A program made the position numbers and the translations under genes. Positions 43,168 through 50,829 of a stretch of DNA of 64,000 nucleotides are shown in pieces; the stretch's first letter is position 1; each line of letters begins with the position of its first letter. The DNA is from UBA2658 sp031552685 (GTDB lineage Bacteria > Bacillota > Clostridia > Oscillospirales > Oscillospiraceae): positions 214,468 to 278,467 of the forward strand of contig JAVBMI010000003.1 of NCBI GenBank assembly GCA_031552685.1, given 5' to 3'. Below the pieces are notes generated by a model, which was not told where the DNA came from, did no database searches, and saw only the letters and a list, made by a program, of their open reading frames with translations.

Positions 43168-43205
43168 ACAATGCTGCCCCGGGAGAATCACGGAGCAGCA
43201 TTTTG
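43168..43205 (+). terminator. Terminator after glnS
   Basis: AATGCTGC pairs with GCAGCATT with an internal CCCG/CGG extension, then TTGCTCTTTC. Moderate. Confidence 0.6.
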
Positions 43206-43239
43206 CTCTTTCAATGCGTGAGAAAACTGTGAAAACCAG

Positions 43240-43268
43240 TTGACTTTTCTCTGCGATGATGCTATCAT
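43240..43268 (+). promoter_or_regulatory. tRNA-Leu promoter
   Basis: TTGACT (43240-43245), 17-base spacer, TATCAT (43263-43268). Confidence 0.65.
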
Positions 43269-43297
43269 AATCGAGCGTTGCTTTTGCAGCGCATCAT

Positions 43298-43385
43298 GCG
43301 CGAGTGGTGGAATTGGCAGACTCGCTAGATTCAGGTTCTAGTGCTCAGTACGGGCGTGCGGGTTCAAGTCCCGCCTCGCGCACCA
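43298..43385 (+). tRNA. tRNA-Leu (anticodon CAG)
   Basis: Acceptor GCGCGAG (43298-43304) pairs with CTCGCGC (43375-43381); discriminator A and encoded CCA follow. The anticodon arm CTAGA-TTCAGGT-TCTAG gives CAG. The long variable arm (TGCTCAGTACGGGCGT) and the T arm GCGGGTTCAAGTCCCGC fit tRNA-Leu. It has its own promoter and terminator. Confidence 0.96.
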
Positions 43386-43397
43386 TTTTATGAAGTT

Positions 43398-43431
43398 TCC
43401 TGCAATCCTTGTGATTGCAGGATTTTTCTTT
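43398..43431 (+). terminator. Terminator after tRNA-Leu
   Basis: TCCTGCAATC (43398-43407) pairs with GATTGCAGGA (43413-43422), then TTTTTCTTTT. Confidence 0.9.
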
Positions 43432-43433
43432 TG

Positions 43434-43462
43434 TTGACATATATTGTCAGCGAGAATATAAT
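43434..43462 (+). promoter_or_regulatory. Glutamate dehydrogenase promoter with overlapping palindrome
   Basis: TTGACA (43434-43439), 17-base spacer, TATAAT (43457-43462): both perfect. The palindrome TGACATATATTGTCA (43435-43449) covers the -35 box and may be a repressor site. Confidence 0.8.
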
Positions 43463-43492
43463 TAGCATTAATTAATTTTTTTGGAGGCAATT

Positions 43493-44779
43493 ATGTCCGG
43501 ACAAGTATATAACCCCTTCGAGAACGCACAGGCACAGTTTGACGGTGTCGCGAAAATTCTTGAGCTCGACAGCGGCACGCGCGAGCTTCTGCGTCAGCCT
43601 ATGCAGGAAGCTCATTTCAGCATCCCAGTTAAGATGGATGACGGCACCACTCAGGTTTTCAGAGCCTTCCGCATCAAGCACAATGACGCGAGAGGTCCTG
43701 CAAAGGGCGGCATCCGCTTCCACCCCCATGAAACAGCCGATACTGTTCGGGCGCTCTCCATGTGGATGACATGGAAATGCGCGCTTGTTGACATTCCTCT
43801 GGGAGGCGGTAAGGGCGGTGTTATCTGCGATCCGCACAATCTTTCCAAGTCCGAGCAGGAGCGTCTGTGCCGCGGATATGTTCGCCGTCTGTACAGTCAG
43901 CTCGGTCCGAATCTCGATGTGGCCGCGCCCGATGTGATGACTAACGGTCAGCACATGCTCTGGATGCTCGACGAATATGAAACCATTGCCGGCGGTCGTT
44001 ACCCCGGCATGATCACCGGCAAGCCGGTTGGAATGGGCGGTTCTCTGGGTCGCACTGAAGCAACAGGCTATGGCGTTATATATTGCCTCAAAGATTACCT
44101 TCGATATGCGCAAATTCCTGTGGATAGCACGACAGCAAGTATTCAGGGCTTCGGCAACGTGGCGGAATACGCTGCCCGCATGTATACAGAGCTCGGCGGA
44201 AAGGTAGTCGCTGTGTCCTGCTGGAATCAGGCTGAATCGAAGGCATATACCTTCAAAAAAGCCTCCGGCTGCAACATAGACGAGCTGGTAAGCATCAAGG
44301 ACTCCTTCGGCAGCATTGATCCTCAAAAAGCGGCAGCTTTAGGCTACGAAATACTTCCGGGCGACGAGTGGCTTTCTCAGGATGTTGACATCCTTATTCC
44401 TGCTGCTTTGGAGAATCAGATTACCCCTACAGTTTTCCCGCAGATTTCATCAAAGGTAAAGGTTATTTGTGAAGCCGCAAACGGCCCCACAACGCCTGAC
44501 TGTGACACGCTGATCCGTGAACGCGGCATCATGCTGCTGCCTGATTTCCTCTGCAATGCCGGCGGCGTCACCTGCAGCTACTTTGAGCAGGTGCAGTGCA
44601 ACATGAATTATTTCTGGGATAGGGCCGAGGTTCTTGAGAAGCTGGAATACACAATGACAAAGGCATTCCGTGCTGTTTATGATTTGGCGCAGGAGCGCGG
44701 GCTGTATATGCGTGATGCTGCCTATATCATTGCAATTAACCGCGTTGCTGAAGCTGTCAAGCTCCGTGGTTGGGTATAA
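43493..44779 (+). CDS. Glutamate dehydrogenase (Glu/Leu/Phe/Val dehydrogenase family)
   Basis: A 428-residue enzyme that interconverts glutamate with 2-oxoglutarate and ammonia. GPAKGGIRFHP binds substrate, MTWKCALVDIPLGGGKGGV contains the catalytic lysines, GFGNVAEYAA is the NAD(P) loop. Start at 43493 is set by GGAGG at 43483; a TTG 12 bases upstream overlaps that RBS. Length matches the hexameric 420-450 class. Its strong promoter fits a catabolic role in amino-acid fermentation. Confidence 0.93.
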   Translation: MSGQVYNPFENAQAQFDGVAKILELDSGTRELLRQPMQEAHFSIPVKMDDGTTQVFRAFRIKHNDARGPAKGGIRFHPHETADTVRALSMWMTWKCALVDIPLGGGKGGVICDPHNLSKSEQERLCRGYVRRLYSQLGPNLDVAAPDVMTNGQHMLWMLDEYETIAGGRYPGMITGKPVGMGGSLGRTEATGYGVIYCLKDYLRYAQIPVDSTTASIQGFGNVAEYAARMYTELGGKVVAVSCWNQAESKAYTFKKASGCNIDELVSIKDSFGSIDPQKAAALGYEILPGDEWLSQDVDILIPAALENQITPTVFPQISSKVKVICEAANGPTTPDCDTLIRERGIMLLPDFLCNAGGVTCSYFEQVQCNMNYFWDRAEVLEKLEYTMTKAFRAVYDLAQERGLYMRDAAYIIAINRVAEAVKLRGWV

Positions 44780-44792
44780 TACTTACATGTAT

Positions 44793-44823
44793 GAGAAGGC
44801 GTCTTAACCGGCGCCTTTTCTTC
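44793..44823 (+). terminator. Terminator after glutamate dehydrogenase
   Basis: GAGAAGGCG (44793-44801) pairs with CGCCTTTTC (44812-44820), one G-U pair, U-rich tail. Confidence 0.75.
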
Positions 44824-44879
44824 CACTTTTGCTGAAATTGCGCTATACTTAAGTGCGGGGACTAAAGGACGGTGAAAAT

Positions 44880-47800
44880 ATGGATAACTATGATGCCCGT
44901 ATGCTTTCCGAAAGGGCAAAAGAACTCGAATGCATGTATGCTGTGGATGAAATCCTCCAGAGCAAAAGTATGACGCTCACTAAAGTTATCGAGGAGCTTT
45001 CCAATACTATTCCATTAGGCTTTACTGCGCCAGATGCATGCAGAGTGAAGATAACACTGCAAAAGCAGTCTTTTTCTCCGCAGGATTTTATGCAGGCGGA
45101 GTCCCTGTGCAGCGTCCCGATTTTACTGGATGATGAACCTATCGGCGAAATTGAAGTCAGCTACATCCGCTCTTTACTGCATGAGGATGCTCCCCTTCTC
45201 CCAAATGAGCAAAAACTTCTCAGAGCCATTGCGCAGCGCGTATCAATTTTGGCAAGCGGAAATCGCCGGGAGCTTTCAATAATGCTGGATATGCTCAGGC
45301 AGATAGATCCTGAAATGCTCAGAAACATTATAGGAAAGCTGCGTGTTCACCTGTACAATGTAGTGGGTCCGCGCGCCGGAGCCCTGTTTGACGAATTGGG
45401 CATTCAAGAGCAGCCGGCATATGGTGAAACAAATACGCCAAGCGTCCGCCCCCCAATTTTAGATGTTGATATCATAAGCAAGAAGCTCATTGATGGCGCA
45501 ACGACTTTTTTGCCGCTTGACGCGGTTTTCAGTCTTCTTGCCGGTTGGATTCAGGAACAGCGTATCCTTGCCCTTGTAAAAACGGTTGACAGCAAGGACG
45601 CCAGCATAGGCGACGTTTTGGATGCTCTGCGAAGATACACCGAGGCCGTATCCAGTGGTCAATCCGGCGGTACGCAGATTGAAACATGGCTTGTGGCGGA
45701 GCTATCCCACCGTTTTCTGACGAGCGATGAAAATGTTATTAACCTCGTGTTGGATAACTTGAAAATTCCTGATTTCATCCCGATTCTGGAGCGGATTATC
45801 GGCTCGGAAACAAGTATGGGTAACATCGGAGGAAAAGGCGCCGGCCTGTTTATCGCAGGTCAGATTTTAAGCCACGCAGCCGAGGACGAGCCTATGCTGC
45901 GCAGCATAAAACTCCCCCGCACCTGGTATCTCGCAACTGACCAGATCATAGATTTTCTACATTACAACAACATGGAAGACATGAATTCCTACAAATATAA
46001 CTCCATGTTCCATTTGAGGGCTACGTACGACAGTGTTGTTACAAAAATCAGGCACGCGAAGCTGCCGACTCACACGGTGCAGATGCTGCGTATTGTTTTG
46101 GAAGACCTGGATAACACTCCGCTCATCGTGCGCTCTTCATCCCTGCTTGAAGACCGGCACAGCGGTGCTTTCAGCGGAAAGTACAAGAGTCTTTTTCTCT
46201 CAAACCAGGGGTCAAGACAGGAGCGGCTTGATGCTCTCTCAGACGCCATTCTTGAAGTTTATTCTTCCATGTATAACCCGGATGCCCTTGATTACCGCCG
46301 CGAGCGGGGTATGCTCAATTTCACAGAACAGATGGGCGTGCTGATTCAGGAGGTCGTGGGAAAAAAGATCGGGAAATATTTCATGCCCGCTTACGCAGGT
46401 GTTGCTTTTTCCCATAATCTGTTGCGTTGGTCCTCGCGCATCACGAGAGAAGACGGCCTTGTTCGCATGGTTATGGGCCTCGGCACGCGTGCTGTGGACA
46501 GGGTAACCGATGATTACCCTATCCTCATCTCCCCCGGCAAGCCTGGACTTCAGGTAAATCAGTCGCCGGACGATATCAGGCATTATTCCCCAAAGCACAT
46601 TGATTTGATAAACCTGGAATCCGGCGGCTTTGAAACTGTGGAGATTTCCTCTTTCCTTCGGGAAGAGGGGGTTAATATGACCGATTTGCATAAGTATGTT
46701 TCGGTTTACAGTGATAATTTCATTGAAAATAAAAGCGCATTTTCCCTTAACCCGCGAAAGGACGACATGGTTGTTACCTTCGCTCCGCTTTTGACAAACA
46801 CGGAGCTGCCGGCTCAACTAAAGCGCATGCTTGACGTCCTATCAGAAAAATTTGAATGCCCTGTGGACATTGAGTTTGCAAGCGACGGAGAAAATCTCTA
46901 TTTGCTCCAGTGCAGGTCGCAGGGTTCCGGCTATTTCAGCGGGCCTGCACCGATCCCTCAAAACTTGAACCAGCAGGACATTCTGTTTACTGCCAACCGC
47001 TTTATTTCCGACGGCATGCTCCATGATATCACCCACATCGTTTTTGTTGACGGCGATGCCTATGCTGCACTGTCTACCAGAGAAGAGCTGCTGGCCGTCG
47101 GAACGGCAGTCGGGCAGCTCAACGATGTTCTCCCCCGCCGCAAATATATTCTGATGGGGCCGGGCCGCTGGGGCAGCCGGGGTGATATTAAGCTCGGAGT
47201 GCGTGTTACCTACTCAGACATCTCCGGTACGGCGGCTCTGATTGAGATTGCTCGTGAAAGGCAGTCCTATGTGCCCGAGCTGTCTTTCGGCACCCATTTT
47301 TTCCAGGATCTTGTGGAATCCGGCATTGTTTACATTCCTCTCTACCCGGATCAGGAGGGAATTACGTTTCGAGAGGCCTATTTCCGCTGCGGCGTCAACA
47401 TTTTTGGAGAAATCTTACCTCAGTTCGCCTGGCTCTCGGATGTTATACATGTAATTGATGTTCCTGCGGTAAGCGGCGGGCGAACGCTTTCAATTCACAT
47501 GAATTCTGACCTCGAACAGGCTCTGGCATTTTTGCAGGTTGCTGGTGACGCCTCAACAAAAAGTGAGAATCGCGCCGAGCAGATCGGCTGGAAACTTCAG
47601 GATGACCGTGAGCACTGGCATTGGCGTCACTATATGGCACAGCAGATTGCGGAAACCATAGATATGACGTTGCTCGGAGTCAGTGGCATTTACCTGTTCG
47701 GCAGCACAAATACCGGCAGCGCGGGCATGGGCAGCGATATTGACCTTTTGCTGCATTTTGACGGCGACGCGCGACAGCGAATCCTGCTGGAGCAGTGGCT

Positions 47801-47984
47801 TGACGGCTGGAGCCGCGCGCTTGCCAGAACAAACTATCTTCACACAGGGTATAGCCTTGACAAGCTGTTGGATGTTCATATTGTAACAGACGAAGACATC
47901 GCCGCCGGGAACTCGTTTGCAATTAAAATCACTTCACCGATTGATCCTGCATTGCCATTGCGCTTAAGAGAAGCATCAGACTGA
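44880..47984 (+). CDS. PEP/pyruvate-binding domain protein fused to a nucleotidyltransferase domain
   Basis: A 1034-residue multidomain protein of unknown function. Residues 1-120 look like a GAF-type or signalling N-terminus (RAKELECMYAVDEILQSKS, then an alpha/beta core). Residues about 313-675 match the N-terminal ATP-grasp domain of PEP synthase/PPDK: MGNIGGKGAGLF, PLIVRSSSLLEDRHSGAFSG, AGVAFSHN, and final DIEFASDGENLYLLQCRSQ. The phosphohistidine and PEP/TIM-barrel domains of those enzymes are absent. A middle region carries ILMGPGRWGSRG and LSFGTHFFQDLVESGIVY. The C-terminus has a pol-beta nucleotidyltransferase motif, FGSTNTGSAGMGSDIDLL near 938-955. I choose ATG 44880 (AAAGGACGGTGA upstream) over a GTG nine codons earlier. 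Confidence 0.8.
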   Translation: MDNYDARMLSERAKELECMYAVDEILQSKSMTLTKVIEELSNTIPLGFTAPDACRVKITLQKQSFSPQDFMQAESLCSVPILLDDEPIGEIEVSYIRSLLHEDAPLLPNEQKLLRAIAQRVSILASGNRRELSIMLDMLRQIDPEMLRNIIGKLRVHLYNVVGPRAGALFDELGIQEQPAYGETNTPSVRPPILDVDIISKKLIDGATTFLPLDAVFSLLAGWIQEQRILALVKTVDSKDASIGDVLDALRRYTEAVSSGQSGGTQIETWLVAELSHRFLTSDENVINLVLDNLKIPDFIPILERIIGSETSMGNIGGKGAGLFIAGQILSHAAEDEPMLRSIKLPRTWYLATDQIIDFLHYNNMEDMNSYKYNSMFHLRATYDSVVTKIRHAKLPTHTVQMLRIVLEDLDNTPLIVRSSSLLEDRHSGAFSGKYKSLFLSNQGSRQERLDALSDAILEVYSSMYNPDALDYRRERGMLNFTEQMGVLIQEVVGKKIGKYFMPAYAGVAFSHNLLRWSSRITREDGLVRMVMGLGTRAVDRVTDDYPILISPGKPGLQVNQSPDDIRHYSPKHIDLINLESGGFETVEISSFLREEGVNMTDLHKYVSVYSDNFIENKSAFSLNPRKDDMVVTFAPLLTNTELPAQLKRMLDVLSEKFECPVDIEFASDGENLYLLQCRSQGSGYFSGPAPIPQNLNQQDILFTANRFISDGMLHDITHIVFVDGDAYAALSTREELLAVGTAVGQLNDVLPRRKYILMGPGRWGSRGDIKLGVRVTYSDISGTAALIEIARERQSYVPELSFGTHFFQDLVESGIVYIPLYPDQEGITFREAYFRCGVNIFGEILPQFAWLSDVIHVIDVPAVSGGRTLSIHMNSDLEQALAFLQVAGDASTKSENRAEQIGWKLQDDREHWHWRHYMAQQIAETIDMTLLGVSGIYLFGSTNTGSAGMGSDIDLLLHFDGDARQRILLEQWLDGWSRALARTNYLHTGYSLDKLLDVHIVTDEDIAAGNSFAIKITSPIDPALPLRLREASD

Positions 47985-48018
47985 GCTGCAAGTTATAAAG
48001 ACAATGCCGGGCATATCT

Positions 48019-49644
48019 CTACCTTGGCGACATTGGTTCCTTTTCCAGAGGCAGTATTTCATTCTCCAGAAACCTTGTAGGCTGTTCCGAAATAAGACGA
48101 ATAATTTTTGCTGCTTCCGCCCTTGTAACAAGTTTATGAGGGCGGAAAGTACCGTCAGGATAGCCGGAGAGAACATTATTAAGACTTAGTTTGATAATTG
48201 CACCGCTTGACCAGAGATTTTCCGCTGGATTGACATCCAGGTACAAGGGAGTAGACGCGTCAAAGTTATCCAGAATATTCGTGTATCGTTCAGCCATTAC
48301 AGCGAATTCCTCCCGGGTGATATTCCTTTCCGGCTCAAAAACTGATTCGCTTATGCCCGAAACAAGCTCAACGTCTTTTGCAATCGCAATATAACGCTCC
48401 GCCCAGTGCCCGGCCGTATCCTCAAAGCCGTTTTGCGCCTGCCTGTCTTCGACGCCTGCCAGCCGCACTAGCATGGCGGCGGCTTCCGCTCTCGTCAGAT
48501 TATCCTCCGGCGCGAATGTGCGGTGTCCCTTCCCGTTCAATATGCCCTGCTCGTTTAGCTGTGTAATATAGCTAAGCGCCCAGTGGCCTGAAATGTCATC
48601 AAACAGGCTTCCGTCAAGCCAGGCAAGATAGTCGCTCCAGATTGAAACCGGCTCCTGTCCAAGCGCCCAACTGCCGACTCCTCTAAGTCCGTATTTCCTG
48701 ACCAGAGCAAGCTTTGCCTCATATGAGCGTTCGTTGTCAAACCAGATTTCATAAGTGCCTTCAGTCAGCTTTCTGCCTCCCCAGGTCGTAATTACAGTGT
48801 CCGGGGGAATAACAACGATTGCGCGAGCGCATTGTTTTTGTTCGTCATAGCTCACTGTCGCGTCAAGATTTTTGATAATCCAGTCTATATCCGCGCAGGT
48901 GAAGGCATAGCCTCCTGTGCCGTTTTTCCAATAGCGGCCGTAAAACGGGATTCCAACCATTAGTTTTTCGGCAGGAACTCGGCCAAGGCCGTATTTGATT
49001 GAGTTTTCGACAAACCACATACTTCCGACCGGCCCCGGAGGACTGCTTTCATAAGATTCATCATAGGTCATCATGAATATATGGTCGGCGTACACAGCAA
49101 GCGTCGCATAGTCATAGCCGCCCTGCCAGCCTTTGTCAGTATAATAGGGGTTTGCGGGCACGCAGACTGTCAGACTTTTCTCCTTTGGCAGCGCTGCCCG
49201 CAGGAGACGAATAAAGTCAGTGAAGTTTTCCTTGTCGTATTCATTAATGTTTTGAATGTCAATATCCAACCCGTCATATCCCTCGCTTACAGCAACAGAA
49301 GCGAGATAGGCCGCCGCATTCCATCGATTGGCGAGCATAAGACGCGCGTTTGTCCGCGCCCAGTTGTTTGAAAGATACGGTGTAACCTTTATATTTCGAT
49401 CATGCATCCCCGCGATTAGAAGCGGATCCGCTTTTTTTGCAAACTCAATGCTGCCATCTGAAAGTACGTTAAAATAGTCTGGGCAAACAGTGTTTATACT
49501 CTTGCCCGTTCGATCGATCCTGTTGAGATAGACCGAGGTCGAACTGCCGTAGAGATATGTCAGGCTTTCATATGCAGCAGCAGGCTGAACGAACAAAGCC
49601 ACCAGCAGCAGTATAATCGATGAAAACTCCAGTATTTTTTTCAT
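48019..49644 (-). CDS. Secreted GH18-like protein with three SLH domains
   Basis: A 541-residue exported protein. Signal peptide at 1-24 (ends PAAAYE). Residues about 27-340 form a GH18 barrel (chitinase/spore-cortex-lytic type). The active-site signature DGxDxDxE reads DGLDIDIQ at 124-131, so the proton-donor Glu is Q131. Three SLH repeats follow (ISGHWALSYI, AGHWAERYIA, ENLWSSGAII; each with a TRAE or TREE box) that anchor to secondary cell-wall polymer. The start at 49644 follows GAGGGG; a TTG 15 bases upstream overlaps that site. It may be a wall-binding lectin-like protein rather than a hydrolase. Confidence 0.85.
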   Translation of the reverse strand: MKKILEFSSIILLLVALFVQPAAAYESLTYLYGSSTSVYLNRIDRTGKSINTVCPDYFNVLSDGSIEFAKKADPLLIAGMHDRNIKVTPYLSNNWARTNARLMLANRWNAAAYLASVAVSEGYDGLDIDIQNINEYDKENFTDFIRLLRAALPKEKSLTVCVPANPYYTDKGWQGGYDYATLAVYADHIFMMTYDESYESSPPGPVGSMWFVENSIKYGLGRVPAEKLMVGIPFYGRYWKNGTGGYAFTCADIDWIIKNLDATVSYDEQKQCARAIVVIPPDTVITTWGGRKLTEGTYEIWFDNERSYEAKLALVRKYGLRGVGSWALGQEPVSIWSDYLAWLDGSLFDDISGHWALSYITQLNEQGILNGKGHRTFAPEDNLTRAEAAAMLVRLAGVEDRQAQNGFEDTAGHWAERYIAIAKDVELVSGISESVFEPERNITREEFAVMAERYTNILDNFDASTPLYLDVNPAENLWSSGAIIKLSLNNVLSGYPDGTFRPHKLVTRAEAAKIIRLISEQPTRFLENEILPLEKEPMSPR

Positions 49645-49735
49645 TGTAGAACCCCTCAAATGTTTTGCCCTTATTTTTTGCCGCTTTCACACTTTAAATT
49701 CTCCCTTTCCTTGCCAAGAATAGCTAATTCCCTTC

Positions 49736-49764
49736 TCGACAGTTTCTCTTTTTGCTGGTATACT
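49736..49764 (+). promoter_or_regulatory. cysK-like gene promoter
   Basis: TCGACA (49736-49741), 17-base spacer, TATACT (49759-49764). Confidence 0.55.
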
Positions 49765-49825
49765 ATTCTGGCAGAGGCAATAACCTTATATATGGTCTGC
49801 GTATAATAAATCCTAAGGAGTCCTT

Positions 49826-50722
49826 ATGATATACAACAATATTCTCGATACAATAGGTCACACACCGATGGTGCGAATCAACCGACTTAATCCAACTCCG
49901 GCGGTTGAGCTATACGCTAAGTTTGAGGGTTTCAACCCCACAGGCAGCATCAAGGACAGGATTGCTTTAAAAATGATTGAGCAGGCGGAGCTTGACGGCG
50001 TTTTAACTAAAGAAAAAATTATTATCGAGGCAACATCCGGCAACACCGGAATAGGTCTGGCAATGATTTGCGCGGTCAAGGGCTACAGGCTTCAAATCGT
50101 TATGAGCTCGGCAGTTTCGATTGAGCGGCAGAAGATGATTAAGGCCTTTGGCGCTGAGGTCATTCTCACCGACCCTGAACTGGGAACAGACGGCGCAATT
50201 ATGAAGTCAAGAGAGCTGATTGCCGCTGAGCCCGAAAAGTACTTTAACCCAAATCAGTTTTCCAATGAGTACAACAAACTTGCCCACTACAAAACAACAG
50301 CTGAAGAAATCTGGGAGCAAACCGAAGGACGGGTAACCCACTTCGTTTCCGCGCTCGGTACATCAGGAACCTTGATGGGTGTCGGCAGGATGCTCAAGGA
50401 CAACAACCCCTCCATCAAAGTTATTGAAGCTCAGCCAGTAAAAGGACACTACATTCAAGGCCTGAAGAATCTGTCCGAGGCAATTGTGCCGGAAATCTAT
50501 GATATTAAGGAAATCGACCAAAGCATCCTTATCGACACCGAGGAGGCCTACGAGATGGCAAGGCAGATTGTTCTCAAAGAGGGCATATTTGTCGGTATGT
50601 CCAGCGGCGCTGCGATGCTTGCGGCGATAAAAACTATTGAAAATCTCGACAGCGGAGTTGTGGTAGTTATCCTTCCCGACCGGGGCGAAAAATATCTCAG
50701 TACAAATCTCTTCAAAGTTTAG
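49826..50722 (+). CDS. cysK: Cysteine synthase (O-acetylserine sulfhydrylase)
   Basis: A 298-residue PLP enzyme. K43 in NPTGSIKDR carries PLP; TSGNTGIGLA binds the substrate carboxylate; GTSGTLMGVGR binds the phosphate. It makes cysteine from O-acetylserine and sulfide. RBS AAGGAG. CysM-type or cystathionine-synthase-like relatives are alternatives. It is 107 bases upstream of a gamma-glutamyltransferase gene but a strong terminator separates them. Confidence 0.88.
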   Translation: MIYNNILDTIGHTPMVRINRLNPTPAVELYAKFEGFNPTGSIKDRIALKMIEQAELDGVLTKEKIIIEATSGNTGIGLAMICAVKGYRLQIVMSSAVSIERQKMIKAFGAEVILTDPELGTDGAIMKSRELIAAEPEKYFNPNQFSNEYNKLAHYKTTAEEIWEQTEGRVTHFVSALGTSGTLMGVGRMLKDNNPSIKVIEAQPVKGHYIQGLKNLSEAIVPEIYDIKEIDQSILIDTEEAYEMARQIVLKEGIFVGMSSGAAMLAAIKTIENLDSGVVVVILPDRGEKYLSTNLFKV

Positions 50723-50733
50723 TGTCTTGCTGT

Positions 50734-50769
50734 AATAAAACACGGTGCGTGCACCGTGTTTTATTTTTT
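50734..50769 (+). terminator. Terminator after cysK
   Basis: AATAAAACACGGTGC (50734-50748) pairs perfectly with 50751-50765, then TTTTC. Confidence 0.9.
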
Positions 50770-50829
50770 CTTGCCCCCGAAGAAAAAATAGTATAAAATT
50801 TAAGTTAGTTTATTTTGAGGAGGCAGATA

